From positions 1-56,567 of the forward strand of contig PDIP01000054.1 in assembly GCA_002811645.1 (NCBI GenBank): a DNA stretch of 56,567 nucleotides, read 5' to 3'. The first letter of the stretch is position 1; each line of letters begins with the position of its first letter. Of the stretch, positions 30,633 through 40,124 are shown one piece after another. Origin of the DNA: Corallochytrium limacisporum. Lineage: Eukaryota; Opisthokonta. The notes under the pieces were generated by a model, which saw nothing but the letters and a program-made list of their open reading frames with translations, did no database searches and was not told where the DNA came from. Both the position numbers and the translations under genes were made by a program.

Positions 30633-31301
30633 TCATTTGCCAGGCTGTGCGGTCAGGCGGATGTAACCCTTACCGGAGGGAACTTCAGCGGTCTCCCAGC
30701 CACCAGGGAACTTCTCCTTCGCCTCTTCGTTGGAGACTCCAGGGGTGATCATAACCTTTTCACCATGTTTCCAGTCGGCAGGGGTCGCGACCTTGTAGTC
30801 AGCGGTCAGCTGAAGAGAGTCCACGACACGTAGGATCTCGTCGAAGTTGCGGCCTGTGGTAGCGGGGTAGAGGATGGTCAGCTTTACCTTGTAGTCGGGG
30901 CCGATGATGACGACGGCACGTGCGGAGACGGGTAGACCAGCCTTGTTCTTCTCAGCAGGGTCGAGCATACCGAACTTGATGGCCAGTTCACGGTCCTTGT
31001 CGGCAATGATCGGGTAAGGCCATTCACCGCCCACGGCCTGAGAGGCCTGGATGTCCTTGATCCAGCCAAGATGGTCCTCAACAGAGTCACAGGACATAGC
31101 AATCATCTTGACGTTCCGCTTCTTGAAGTCCTCGACAAGCTTGGCGGCGCGACCCAGCTCAGTGGTACACACGGGGGTGTAGTCGGCGGGGTGAGTAAAC
31201 AGAATAGCGTAGCTGTCGCCCTGCCACTCGCGGATGTTCAGCTTGCCGTGGGTGGTTTCCACGTCAATGTTGGGGAACTCGTCACCGATACGAAGAGCCA
31301 T
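30633..31301 (-). CDS. PRDX6: 1-Cys peroxiredoxin (Prx6 type)
   Basis: This enzyme reduces hydrogen peroxide and lipid hydroperoxides. The 222-residue protein has the peroxidatic site HPADYTPVCTTELG (His37, Thr42, Cys45), the Prx6 signature with FTHPADYTPVCTTE, the VIIGPDYKVKLT strand and a long C-terminal domain (TPADWKHGEKVMI, VSNEEAKEKFPGGW) that distinguishes Prx6 from 2-Cys enzymes. No resolving cysteine is seen after the active site; the only other Cys is in AMSCDS, as in other Prx6 proteins. Length matches the family (about 220-224). The ATG at 31301 is the natural start. No intron. Confidence 0.96.
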   Translation of the reverse strand: MALRIGDEFPNIDVETTHGKLNIREWQGDSYAILFTHPADYTPVCTTELGRAAKLVEDFKKRNVKMIAMSCDSVEDHLGWIKDIQASQAVGGEWPYPIIADKDRELAIKFGMLDPAEKNKAGLPVSARAVVIIGPDYKVKLTILYPATTGRNFDEILRVVDSLQLTADYKVATPADWKHGEKVMITPGVSNEEAKEKFPGGWETAEVPSGKGYIRLTAQPGK

Positions 31302-33010
31302 CTTGATTATTGGAAAAGTTACTCAGAGTTAGTCTGTTGTACTGGGCAAGTTCTCGCTCCGTCAAACGCGTGATCAATCATCTCAAGTAGATGATCTTGA
31401 GTTGGACCTGGCCATCTTCTTTCCTTGCGTGGCTGCTTGTTGCACAACGAACTGTTAACCGCCAACAACACAACACGACACAATGGAGCAATGCCACACC
31501 TTAAAACCGTTGTTTTGTTATGCGATCTTACATGTACGATGAATGGTGCAATGGGCACCAACGCCAGCGATTTAGATTCTACGGGCAGGTGTCTCATCCG
31601 ATTCCATTGTTACAAACCACATTTGTCATCACAATGGAACGAATTGGATCACCCGGTACTCGCGATCAACAATCAAGACCGAGAGCAACGCTGTATGTCG
31701 AGCGGTATGACTTGCCAAACAGACTCGCAACCCTGCCCACCCGCGACTAAACCTGCCTGAACCAACACACCCTTCTCCACTTTTGTCACCAGATCTTCCT
31801 TTCGGGTCTATTGCTGGAAATGCCGTACAATAGCCATACATACATGTTGTAGTCCGACCAAAAAAAGAAAAAAAAACGACCGTGCCGAGTTCATGTTCTG
31901 GAATGGGATCGCGACGAAATGGAAAGAAACAGAAGCAACAAATGCCTCTGTTAGTACTCCGATGTGGATATCGTTTCGAATCGCGTGGGGTCCGGTCCGC
32001 TCAGCTCCACCAGTAGAAAAACTATGCGAAATTCCCACAGGCGGTCCAAAAAGCCACTCGCTCCGGGTCAATTAAATATTGCCGGCCCCTGAGCACGTCC
32101 AATGCAATGTCCGAACCCAGCTGACACCAGACAGCAATGCCAGGAAGTTAGCCTGCACCGCCGTGTGCCCTTCGCAGAAAGAAAGAAAGAAAAGAAAAAA
32201 AAAAAGGAACAACAACAGGAGACTCTGCCTTTGGGGGTGGAGTGGGGGTTTTACACCTTGCCAATTGTCAGATCTCAGTCATCGATTAGCTGTGACGTTT
32301 TATGGGGTATGCACATAGTTGAGTGGCAATTCGACACCTGCGCGCACAGGTCGATAGGAGGTGGTACTGAAAGCAAGATCACCATCATCCTCTGCCATAC
32401 CCGCGTGTGCCCTTGCTGTCAAGCCTGGAGAACCTGACCAAAGCTCCTTAAGGCCGACAGTTTCGGGATCGACCGGTCGTCTGGTCACCGTCAATGGGCC
32501 TTGCCTCGCCCTCTCATCGTCTTATCAACACTTACACCTACCAGTAATCAGGAATTTTGCACACTTACTGGGGCAACTGTTGATATGTCGAGTATATATA
32601 TATATAGCGCAATTCCTTTCAACGCGGGTCCCTCCTGATGATGCGAATTGCTCACCAACGCGCGCCATCAGACAATTTGTGTGGTGCCAATTTCCTAAAA
32701 CTGATACACCTAATAAGCAATTTAGAAAATTAAAGTGAGTCTCAAATAATTTAATGATGTTGTCAGTTAGTACCCGTTGGTATTGGGGATAGTTGGCGCC
32801 CCGGAGAAAGGCAAAACCTTCCGGTGAATGGCCCTGCAGTTGTCGGTCCGGTTGCTGAGGCTCGGCATGGTAGAAGAATAGTTCAGACCGAGACGGCGCG
32901 AATAAAACACTCTGTGCCATGTACTACAATACACTGTGACCTGAATCACGGAAAAATTGAGACCATGGATGGCCACATGTTAATGGGTCTTGGCTAAAAT
33001 CCCTGCCACC
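31302..33010. other. 1.7-kb divergent region, peroxiredoxin / golgin
   Basis: Promoters of both genes are expected here. A TA repeat lies at 32593-32606, and A-runs near 31861-31875 and 32195-32204. Small open frames such as 32361-32738 have no motif. The C-rich CCACC just before 33011 belongs to the golgin start context. Confidence 0.45.
32593..32606. repeat. short (TA)n tract
   Basis: Alternating TA over 14 bp, about 405 bp upstream of the golgin start. It could be a TATA element with a long 5' UTR, or simply simple sequence. Confidence 0.5.
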
Positions 33011-36000
33011 ATGGCCGAGGCACTAAAACGTAGCCTCGCGAACGTCTCGCGGCAAGACTTAGAGTCGCAGTTTATTAGAAAACTTGCACAACAGAAGGCT
33101 CTGCGAAAAGAATTTGAAGCCCTACAGGAAGAAGTAAAGCAGCTGAAAGAAAAACAGCAGCAAGATAGTCTTCTACCAGCATCTACTGACAACAGTGGCG
33201 ATTGGGATCAGCCCAGTCCCTGCGAGCATTGCGGGATATTTAGGCAGCTCTATACAGACCTGAAGCTCGAATTTAGTCTAAGTGATTCGAATGACAATGT
33301 TGAAGTTGTCTTGGATGCGGTTCGAACACAAACACAAGAACTTAGGCAGGCACAGGCCGATATACGTTCCATTACAGAGGAACTGGAAGAGGCACAGGAC
33401 CAGCAGGATGATCTCAAAGAAACGATTCGTAAAATGGCTGAGGATCTGGACAAAGCGAAAGAATCAGCCATGGCAGCGGATTCCACGAAGTCGGTGAGTG
33501 AAGCAGGTATGAAGGAAATTCAAAATCTGAAGGACAAGCTCAGTTCATCCGAAGAAATGAACAAGAAGCTCAAGCTGCTGGCAAAAAAATACAAGGACCA
33601 ACTCATCAGTGCCGAGGACAAGGAACATGCTCCCAATGTGGACGCTAACAGGTTGGAATCCGAAATTTCAAGCCTTCGTGATCAACTTCAAAAGGCACAG
33701 GAGGAATCGGACAGGGCACAGCACCATCACATCGATAGCAAGGAGCGCCTCATGGCCATGGAGGAAGAGAAGAAGATCTTAGAGGCCCAACTACAGGAAA
33801 CAGCAGATAACGCACAAAGGGAGCTCCGTGAGAGGCAGAATCAGCTGTCAGCTATAACAGAGGAGAAGAACACTCTTACTGACGAATTGCAAGAAGCAAT
33901 GCGGAAGGCTGATGATGTTGCAAAACTCAAAGCACTGGCAAAGAAATACAAGGACCAACTTGCTGCCGCCCAAGTTGCCGTTCAGGCTCGCGAGTCTGGT
34001 GATCTGGATGTTCAGCAGCAATTATCAAGATTGCGGGATGATGTTGTCGAAAAGGACCGAGAAATTCAATCCAAATTGCACCAAATTTCTGAACTTGAGA
34101 TAGAGGTGCGGGAAGTACGTCAGTCTCTGGAGCTTGCGCGGGCGGAGGCTATTAAAGAAGCAGAATTGGTAAAAGAAAAAGGAAAAGAGCTTACCACCAA
34201 CCAGGAGCTTAGTGATGCCAGGAGTGACATCGAAAGAAAGACCGCAGAGATTGAAGATTTGCAGGGAAAGCTGCGAGCCCAACGAGAGCAATTCAATAGC
34301 CAACGTGTTGTACTGAAGGAAAAGGCAGCTCAGGACGCAGATCGGTTGAGGTCACTACTGCCGGAGTTAGATGAACTGCGCGGCAGAATAGAATCACACG
34401 AACAGACCATAAACGAACTGGAACAGAAGTTGCATGAGGCAACCGAGCAGAGGGACACATTTCAGCGGAACGCGAACGATTTGACTAATGACTTACAGCA
34501 AGCATTGCAACGTAAGCAAGGTGAGACCACAGAGGTCGACTCTCTAAAGGATCAAGTCCGATCTAAGACAAAGAAGGTCGATAACCTAGAAGCTTCATTG
34601 GCACAGAGCCAGAAGGACCTGTTAGAGGTGCAGGAAGCGTTGAAAAAGACTAAGTCTCGAGAGAAGGAGATCAGTGAGAAGGAAGCTAGCGCAGTGACAA
34701 CGCTGCAGGACAAGACCCAAGCATTGGAAAGAAGTCAGCAGCAGAATCAAAAGCTCAAGATCTATGCCAAACAGATGAAGGATAAGGTTGAGATGCTGGA
34801 GACCCACATCAAGGATCTGCAGCAGGCGCACGGAGAGTCCGCAAAGCAAAGCTCGGCGTATGAGAGCGATGTTCGGGATGCTGAAGCAGCCAGACAGAAA
34901 ATTGAAGACGAACTTGCGCAGGAACGCATGAGAAACGACAACGAAATAACAGAACTGCGGTCGGAGGTAAGGGAACTCCAATTCAGCATCTTGACTCTGA
35001 CTGAAGAGAAAGCTGCTGTTGAGTACGACCTCGAAATGCAAGCCCAAGAGTTTCGAACGTTTAAGGAAGAACATGAGCGTATTGCGTTGGATGAGGAACA
35101 CAAACTTGAGGAGGAAAAGAACTCGGGGATTTCTGCACTCAAGGAGGAAATCGTTCAGCTGAAGAAAGAGCTCCAAGGACAGAAGCACGACCTCACTGCC
35201 GAAATCGACGCCTGGCGATCAAAATGTGATACCGTCGATGCGACCTTGCAGCGCACCAAGGCTAAACTTCGTCTGAAGGAGAACTCGGATAGCGAAGAGA
35301 TTGAAAAATATCGCCTAGAGATAGAACAACATCTGAAGAAAATTCAGCGTCATGAACAACGTATCCAGGTACTGGAAGACACGGTTCAGGAAAGCGATGC
35401 AAAACTCAAGGCACTATCTTCTATGCCCAACCCCATGATTGGCATCGATGGGTCCGCTGGCATCGGAGGGGATGCACCCACGAGCGCGATTCAAGGCCTA
35501 GAGAAGGAGAACGAAAAGCTAAAGAACCGTCTCGCTGACCTAAAGGACCAGATTCGAACTCTGCAGAAGACCGGAAACTATCATGGTCATCCGACCAACG
35601 GCAGTATGACGCCAGAGTCCGCTGTGTCTTCAAATCCTACAGTCGTGCCGAGGGCTGCCTCTCCTTCGCCTTACGATTCCCTGCGCCTCGACAACCAACC
35701 AGTGCCAGGCACCGCGATCGGAGCCGGTTCAAGTGCAGGCACTCTGCAGCCACGCGATGTGGCGATGACGGGCTCGGAAACCTTGGACAACTCTGCAACC
35801 CCGGCAGCCACTGGCTCTTCTGACGATGATCTCCGGACCCGGCTGTGGACCACGCTCAAGGACATGAAGACTCTGCGCGTACAACTTCGCGAAACTGAGA
35901 GCTTCCGCCAAAAGAGCGACGAACAGGTGAAGGTGCTGAAGGAGGAGATCCGCCGGCTGCGCATGAACGAGAGTCGGGCTGACAAGTACAACCCAGAATA

Positions 36001-36154
36001 TGTCAAAAATTTGATCTATAATTTCATCATCAGCAAGGATCGGGGCCAGTTACTTCCCGCTCTTGCGACGGTCCTCGAATTCACTCCCGAGGAGAAAACC
36101 AAAGCGCAGAGCCGACTGCAAGGCGGAGGAATGCTGGGCGCATTTGGCTTCTGA
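33011..36154 (+). CDS. GRIP-domain golgin (long coiled-coil Golgi tether)
   Basis: GRIP golgins bind Arl1 on trans-Golgi membranes and capture vesicles. The 1047-residue protein is almost entirely charged heptad-like coiled coil from about residue 10 to 880, with repeated KKLKLLAKKYKDQL-type segments (twice, near 190 and 310). A P/S/T-rich hinge follows (about 865-930). The C-terminal GRIP domain spans about 994-1038 and contains NPEYVKNLIYNFI, including the Arl1-contact tyrosine, then LLPALATVLEFTPEEK. The start is the ATG at 33011 in a perfect context (GCCACCATGG); the frame extends 21 bp upstream only through a TTG. Closest in character to GCC1/GCC2-type golgins, but coiled coils make the subfamily uncertain. 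No intron. Confidence 0.9.
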   Translation: MAEALKRSLANVSRQDLESQFIRKLAQQKALRKEFEALQEEVKQLKEKQQQDSLLPASTDNSGDWDQPSPCEHCGIFRQLYTDLKLEFSLSDSNDNVEVVLDAVRTQTQELRQAQADIRSITEELEEAQDQQDDLKETIRKMAEDLDKAKESAMAADSTKSVSEAGMKEIQNLKDKLSSSEEMNKKLKLLAKKYKDQLISAEDKEHAPNVDANRLESEISSLRDQLQKAQEESDRAQHHHIDSKERLMAMEEEKKILEAQLQETADNAQRELRERQNQLSAITEEKNTLTDELQEAMRKADDVAKLKALAKKYKDQLAAAQVAVQARESGDLDVQQQLSRLRDDVVEKDREIQSKLHQISELEIEVREVRQSLELARAEAIKEAELVKEKGKELTTNQELSDARSDIERKTAEIEDLQGKLRAQREQFNSQRVVLKEKAAQDADRLRSLLPELDELRGRIESHEQTINELEQKLHEATEQRDTFQRNANDLTNDLQQALQRKQGETTEVDSLKDQVRSKTKKVDNLEASLAQSQKDLLEVQEALKKTKSREKEISEKEASAVTTLQDKTQALERSQQQNQKLKIYAKQMKDKVEMLETHIKDLQQAHGESAKQSSAYESDVRDAEAARQKIEDELAQERMRNDNEITELRSEVRELQFSILTLTEEKAAVEYDLEMQAQEFRTFKEEHERIALDEEHKLEEEKNSGISALKEEIVQLKKELQGQKHDLTAEIDAWRSKCDTVDATLQRTKAKLRLKENSDSEEIEKYRLEIEQHLKKIQRHEQRIQVLEDTVQESDAKLKALSSMPNPMIGIDGSAGIGGDAPTSAIQGLEKENEKLKNRLADLKDQIRTLQKTGNYHGHPTNGSMTPESAVSSNPTVVPRAASPSPYDSLRLDNQPVPGTAIGAGSSAGTLQPRDVAMTGSETLDNSATPAATGSSDDDLRTRLWTTLKDMKTLRVQLRETESFRQKSDEQVKVLKEEIRRLRMNESRADKYNPEYVKNLIYNFIISKDRGQLLPALATVLEFTPEEKTKAQSRLQGGGMLGAFGF

Positions 36155-36253
36155 TATCGATATACAGATCATTGTAAATAGATGTAACAGTAGTGATACA
36201 AGGTTGATGTATTTGAAGAGTTATGTGTATTTCATCCATATCAGAGCGCTACT

Positions 36254-36790
36254 TTAGATTCGGATGCGAAAAGTGTTCACAAAGTCAGGGGCACGAGAAA
36301 TGACATGCTCAAACTCGACATAACTCATGCGGTTGTCGCCGTCCAGATCAGATTCTTCCAGCATCTTGTCAGCCACTGTGTCCATCTGTTCCTCGGTCAG
36401 TTCCTGACCACACAGACAATACAGAGTGGACATAAGGTCGTTCTTATCCAAGTAGTTATCTCCGTCAAAGTCATAGATCTTGAATGCGTAGGAAGCTTTC
36501 ACGTCCCGAGTGGCGTTTTCAGAGAAAACAGAGAGCATATCCAGAAAATCATCAAACGTCATCTTCCCTGTTCCATCTTCACTGAATACTTGACATATCC
36601 GTGAACGAAAAGGATTGTTACGCAACTCTGGAATGTTCATAACCTCGCTTGGTGTTAAGTAGGGCTTGTTCTCAGGGTTCATGGTGTTGAACCTCTTAAA
36701 GATACGCATGATCTCCCGCCGTGTGAAGAATGTACACTCCTGGTACTCCTCAAGCTGTTCCTCGCTAAGACGAGTCTGTGCATTCCCCAT
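36254..36790 (-). CDS. calcium- and integrin-binding (CIB) family EF-hand protein
   Basis: This 178-residue EF-hand protein is related to CIB1-4, calcium-myristoyl switch proteins that bind membrane-protein tails and kinases. It starts MGNAQT, an N-myristoylation pattern (Gly2 and Thr6). Two degenerate N-terminal EF regions (with NNPFRSRICQVFSEDG and FDDFLDMLSVFSE) precede two canonical loops: D107FDGDNYLDKND and D148LDGDNRMSYVE. The ending RAPDFVNTFRIRI matches the CIB tail (SPDF...F-K-I). Family length is about 185-190. Integrin binding itself cannot be inferred. Its stop lies 99 bp from the golgin stop on the opposite strand. ATG at 36790. No intron. Confidence 0.92.
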   Translation of the reverse strand: MGNAQTRLSEEQLEEYQECTFFTRREIMRIFKRFNTMNPENKPYLTPSEVMNIPELRNNPFRSRICQVFSEDGTGKMTFDDFLDMLSVFSENATRDVKASYAFKIYDFDGDNYLDKNDLMSTLYCLCGQELTEEQMDTVADKMLEESDLDGDNRMSYVEFEHVISRAPDFVNTFRIRI

Positions 36791-37420
36791 CTTTCCTTTC
36801 CCGATTCCCCCTTGAATACTTGCTAATGCATGACTGCAATGTGTCTAGACCGCCTTTCCCCAACACCTTGAATACCTTCCTGATGTATATTTAACATGGA
36901 AAATGAAGCTCGTGTCATCCATGACTGTTACAAGTCGTCATTTCTATCTTCTACAATCAGTCGTCATCGCCTCGGTTTGTGTGGTTTGCACCGCTCTCCC
37001 AGAAGCTCGGAATTGGGAGACCAAACTCGCCTTCCCCGCTGGGTGAGCACGGGGCTGGTGCCTCCCGGGGGCGAACCCACCCCCGCGTACTGAATGTACT
37101 GAGCGGTCCGAGACAGGGGACCCCGTTTCCAAGGACGACTGAACAACCGGGGTTTTGGGAAGGTGGTCAGGGGAAAGAAACAGAGAGGCGAGCGGTCCTG
37201 GAGCGGAGAGAATTGGGTGGATCAGCCACTTTTTCAAAGAAGTTGTTGGAAGGTATATCAAATTTTCATTGCTACTGTGCGGCTGTGATTCTCATGCCTG
37301 CATCACACCTCGGGTTGAGTTTGTCCTGGCCGCGCAGACGACCGTTGAGATGGTGGAAATTCATTCCATTGTCTATGCTCAAGTAATGTCTATTCAAGCC
37401 TGTGCCCATGGCACTGTACC
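36791..37420. other. gap between CIB promoter and GAR transformylase 3' end
   Basis: 630 bp, GC-rich in the middle. GTACTGAATGTAC occurs at about 37087-37099, and the same 13 bases occur near 16970. No gene is recognised. The overlapping open frames 36944-37261 minus and 37155-37577 plus look random. Confidence 0.45.
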
Positions 37421-38020
37421 TTATTTTTCACACAACAGCTTGTGGATCGCCTTGGGCAGGAGTTTGTGTTCAACCTTGTGCATGCGTTCCTCGAATTCCT
37501 CAGGAGTATCATCATCCTTGAAGGGAACTTCTTCGGTCAGAATTGCCTCACCCTTGTCCACAGCCGGAATCACGTAGTGCACCATGACGCCAGATCGCTT
37601 GGTCTTGCCATCCTTCCAGTCATTGAAGGCACGTTCAATTGCATTCACTCCGTCGTACTCATTCGGTAGAGCAGGGTGCAAGTTGATCACCTTGTTCTCA
37701 AACTTGTCCAAGAACGCACTCGAGAAGACGTGCATCCATCCTGCTAGGACACACAGGTCTGGTTTTAATTCCAGTACTTTCTCTGCGACGTGGGCATCGT
37801 ACTCTTCCCGAGTCTTGCCTTCCTTTTTGAAGGGAAGTAGGGGCAAGTACATGGTCTCGATCCCAGCATTCTTCGCCCGTTCCAGAGCAAAAGCGGCCTT
37901 TCTGTTACTTACAACGCACGTGATCTCTACAGGAAGCACTCCGCTCTCGACCTGGTCAATGATAGTTTGCAGGTTGGTACCGCTGCCGGACACAAACACG
38001 ACAATAGACGGCTTACCCAT
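37421..38020 (-). CDS. phosphoribosylglycinamide formyltransferase (stand-alone GAR transformylase)
   Basis: This enzyme transfers a formyl group from 10-formyltetrahydrofolate to glycinamide ribonucleotide, the third step of de novo purine synthesis. The 199-residue protein has the N-terminal phosphate loop VSGSGTNLQ (about 10-18), the active-site pair Asn113 and His115 in INLHPALP, and catalytic Asp155 in PAVDKGEAI. It is a single-domain enzyme like bacterial PurN and yeast Ade8; animals instead carry it at the end of the trifunctional GART. The start is the ATG at 38020 (MGKPSIVVFVSGSG), because the upstream frame begins with TTG. It is transcribed divergently from the dynactin p62 gene. 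No intron. Confidence 0.95.
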   Translation of the reverse strand: MGKPSIVVFVSGSGTNLQTIIDQVESGVLPVEITCVVSNRKAAFALERAKNAGIETMYLPLLPFKKEGKTREEYDAHVAEKVLELKPDLCVLAGWMHVFSSAFLDKFENKVINLHPALPNEYDGVNAIERAFNDWKDGKTKRSGVMVHYVIPAVDKGEAILTEEVPFKDDDTPEEFEERMHKVEHKLLPKAIHKLLCEK

Positions 38021-38606
38021 GTTGCTCTGCTGTAATTGGAGTTCACACGTATCCAATCACTTCAGCGAGTCTATCAGCCTAATACGACAACCTGTTCTAA
38101 GAATGTGTGTGTGAGACTTACGATTTTAGTCGTAAAATCATTGACGCAGCTACATGAGTGCCTTCCTGGTTCAAATACCAGCCATGTTGTCCCCCAACCA
38201 GCAGTCAACAGTGTTGCACTCCAGTGGCTGGTTTTGCGTAAAGGGCCCCCCCCCCGCGGGGGGGGGCGAGCGGACCGGACCGGGAAAATGCGTGTGCTGC
38301 GGTGTTTGTGGATGGAGGGGCTGAGCTTCTCGGTGTTGGGGCGAAGAGCGGGAAAAAATGGGAGCGCAGAAAGTTGACGGGACGCGCAGACCACCACGGA
38401 GAGACGGGCAGGAGTGGGAAGTATCGCCACAGCATTCGGTCTCTTGAGTGTTTATTACGGAAAAGGTATGACAAATCAGTTGTTTGGTCTCTCCCTTCAC
38501 GCTCTTCGGGGGTTCTTTGGTGCACAAGTGAATGTCTCTGGAGGGTTACAGTGTTGCGTGATACAGGTGTTGCAAATGCTGTAGCAGGGACGAAATAAAT
38601 CCGATC
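38021..38606. other. divergent promoter region, GAR transformylase / dynactin p62
   Basis: 586 bp holding both promoters. Contains a prominent C-run/G-run palindrome at about 38245-38267. Several overlapping antisense open frames pass through it and look random. Confidence 0.5.
38245..38267. repeat. C-run/G-run palindrome
   Basis: About ten C, then GCG, then about nine G form a near-perfect GC hairpin in a divergent promoter region. It is one of the longest elements of this type in the window. Confidence 0.65.
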
Positions 38607-40124
38607 ATGGTTGGTAAGGTGGTTTCGAAGCCCCGAGCAGATGTCCGATATCGCTGCAATGGGTGCAATGGATCAGCAAAGGTTGAGGACCTTTTGGCCT
38701 GCGGGAGCTGTCAGCGAGTATTCCACGCTAACGGTGGGTATGGGCAGCTAAGATCCGATGGTGACCAGCACTCGTCTTGTGCTTTGATCGAAACACATGC
38801 CATTTTTTGTCCCTGGTGTTTGCGTACGGTAGCACCATTGGAGTCCCTGTTAGGTCAGGGGCGTTGTGGTACATGCTATGAGTGTCCAATTTGCGGATCG
38901 GGGCCTCTGGCGGTGTCCAAAGACCAAACCAGCACCCATAGTTTTCGATGCCGGCAATGTGAATATGATAGCAAGTCCGCTGGCCTCACCGCAACGAATG
39001 CTCGCAGCCTTCTGCAAAGGACTCGGGACCTGAACTTGGGACCAGAATCAATTGGCGCGTCCAAGTATCTACAAGCGGTGTCATCTCACCTGAAAAACAT
39101 CCAGCACGCTATGAATACAGACGTCGATGTCTTGCAGCAGATCACAAATACTCACCTTTCGCTGGCGAAACAAAAGGCGACGGCGTCAACCCAACCAGGG
39201 GAGGATGCCAAGCTTCGGGAAAAAGTAACGGAAAGCCGCCGTCGGGATCGACAGAGGGCCATGCAGGAGCATGCGGCTAAGGCCGTCGAAGGCAAACGAT
39301 ACGCGGTGCAACAGAAATTGAGGAGTCTACTAGCGGACCAGGACCTAGGTGAAGATTTACCAAAGGAAGAAGAGCAGGATCAAGTGCGAAAAGATCCTTG
39401 GAAAGGCGATTGTCTTTTGAAGGAACCCTTGTTGACCTCGTCGAGCACAAAGCAACGAGACTTGTCTGCTATTCGAGCGGACGAATTCATCCTCGTGGAC
39501 TCCCGAATCAAGAGCGCATTGCAGCAAGGTGTAGTGGCTGAATCTGCGCTACCGATAGGAAAGGAACTGGTGCCTAGACCGGACGTGCGCTGTGGATCTT
39601 GTCGGCGATTATTGTTGCGATACCGGCCAGAGAGTAGCGTTTCGGGACGCATACTGGCTGCTAATACGGAACTAGCAGAGATCTTTGGCAGCCCCTATGA
39701 TTATGTCCCACTGGTTGAAGTGCTCAACTACGAGGTATCCGGAGGGGGTATGCTGTCCATGACAATCGAATTCACTAACATCAGCCAGCTGCGGCCCATT
39801 GCTTATGATGTCATTGCTGTAGAGCCCGCCAACAGTGATGTAGCCACAGTAGATTCGTGGGACCGCAGTTCCGGTGTGCTTCATTCGGTGAACTCGGAAA
39901 ATCAAAACAGTCAATTAGTCAACATGAAAGGTCGAGTAACACAAAGTGACAAGACACGGATCTGTGTACACATGAAAATTCAGTGCTTTAGTGCTGATCT
40001 TCCTTCTGAAGAAGAGGCTCAGGACGTTGAGGTCATCAAGGACGGAGCAGCAAAGGGAATCACCGTGGTGAGGGGATCCCGGACAGCCATGGAGATGTCA
40101 TTAAGCATCCTGTTGGAATGGTAG
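38607..40124 (+). CDS. DCTN4: dynactin subunit 4 (p62)
   Basis: p62 is part of the pointed-end complex of dynactin, the dynein activator for microtubule transport. The 505-residue protein has the cysteine-rich N-terminal region of the family: CNGC (17-20), CGSC (32-35), FCPWC (68-71), and RCGTCYECPIC (87-96). The last two correspond to the YCPSC and CANCFDCPGC blocks of animal p62. A helical stretch (about 140-260), a C-terminal CGSCRR motif and a beta-rich C-terminal domain with MTIEFTNISQLRPIA follow. Length is close to the animal protein (about 460). ATG at 38607. No intron. The presence of p62 implies a full cargo-binding dynactin. Confidence 0.9.
   Translation: MVGKVVSKPRADVRYRCNGCNGSAKVEDLLACGSCQRVFHANGGYGQLRSDGDQHSSCALIETHAIFCPWCLRTVAPLESLLGQGRCGTCYECPICGSGPLAVSKDQTSTHSFRCRQCEYDSKSAGLTATNARSLLQRTRDLNLGPESIGASKYLQAVSSHLKNIQHAMNTDVDVLQQITNTHLSLAKQKATASTQPGEDAKLREKVTESRRRDRQRAMQEHAAKAVEGKRYAVQQKLRSLLADQDLGEDLPKEEEQDQVRKDPWKGDCLLKEPLLTSSSTKQRDLSAIRADEFILVDSRIKSALQQGVVAESALPIGKELVPRPDVRCGSCRRLLLRYRPESSVSGRILAANTELAEIFGSPYDYVPLVEVLNYEVSGGGMLSMTIEFTNISQLRPIAYDVIAVEPANSDVATVDSWDRSSGVLHSVNSENQNSQLVNMKGRVTQSDKTRICVHMKIQCFSADLPSEEEAQDVEVIKDGAAKGITVVRGSRTAMEMSLSILLEW

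Noticed and set aside
32990-33010. Upstream start of the golgin
   Set aside because: The codon is TTG, whereas the ATG at 33011 has a perfect start context.
34622-35188. 188-codon open frame antisense to the golgin
   Set aside because: A leucine-rich shadow of the coiled-coil codons; the plus strand is clearly coding.
38150-38190. Possible tRNA T-loop (GGTTCAAATACC)
   Set aside because: The flanking stem does not pair with a seven-base loop, and no D-arm or acceptor stem was found.
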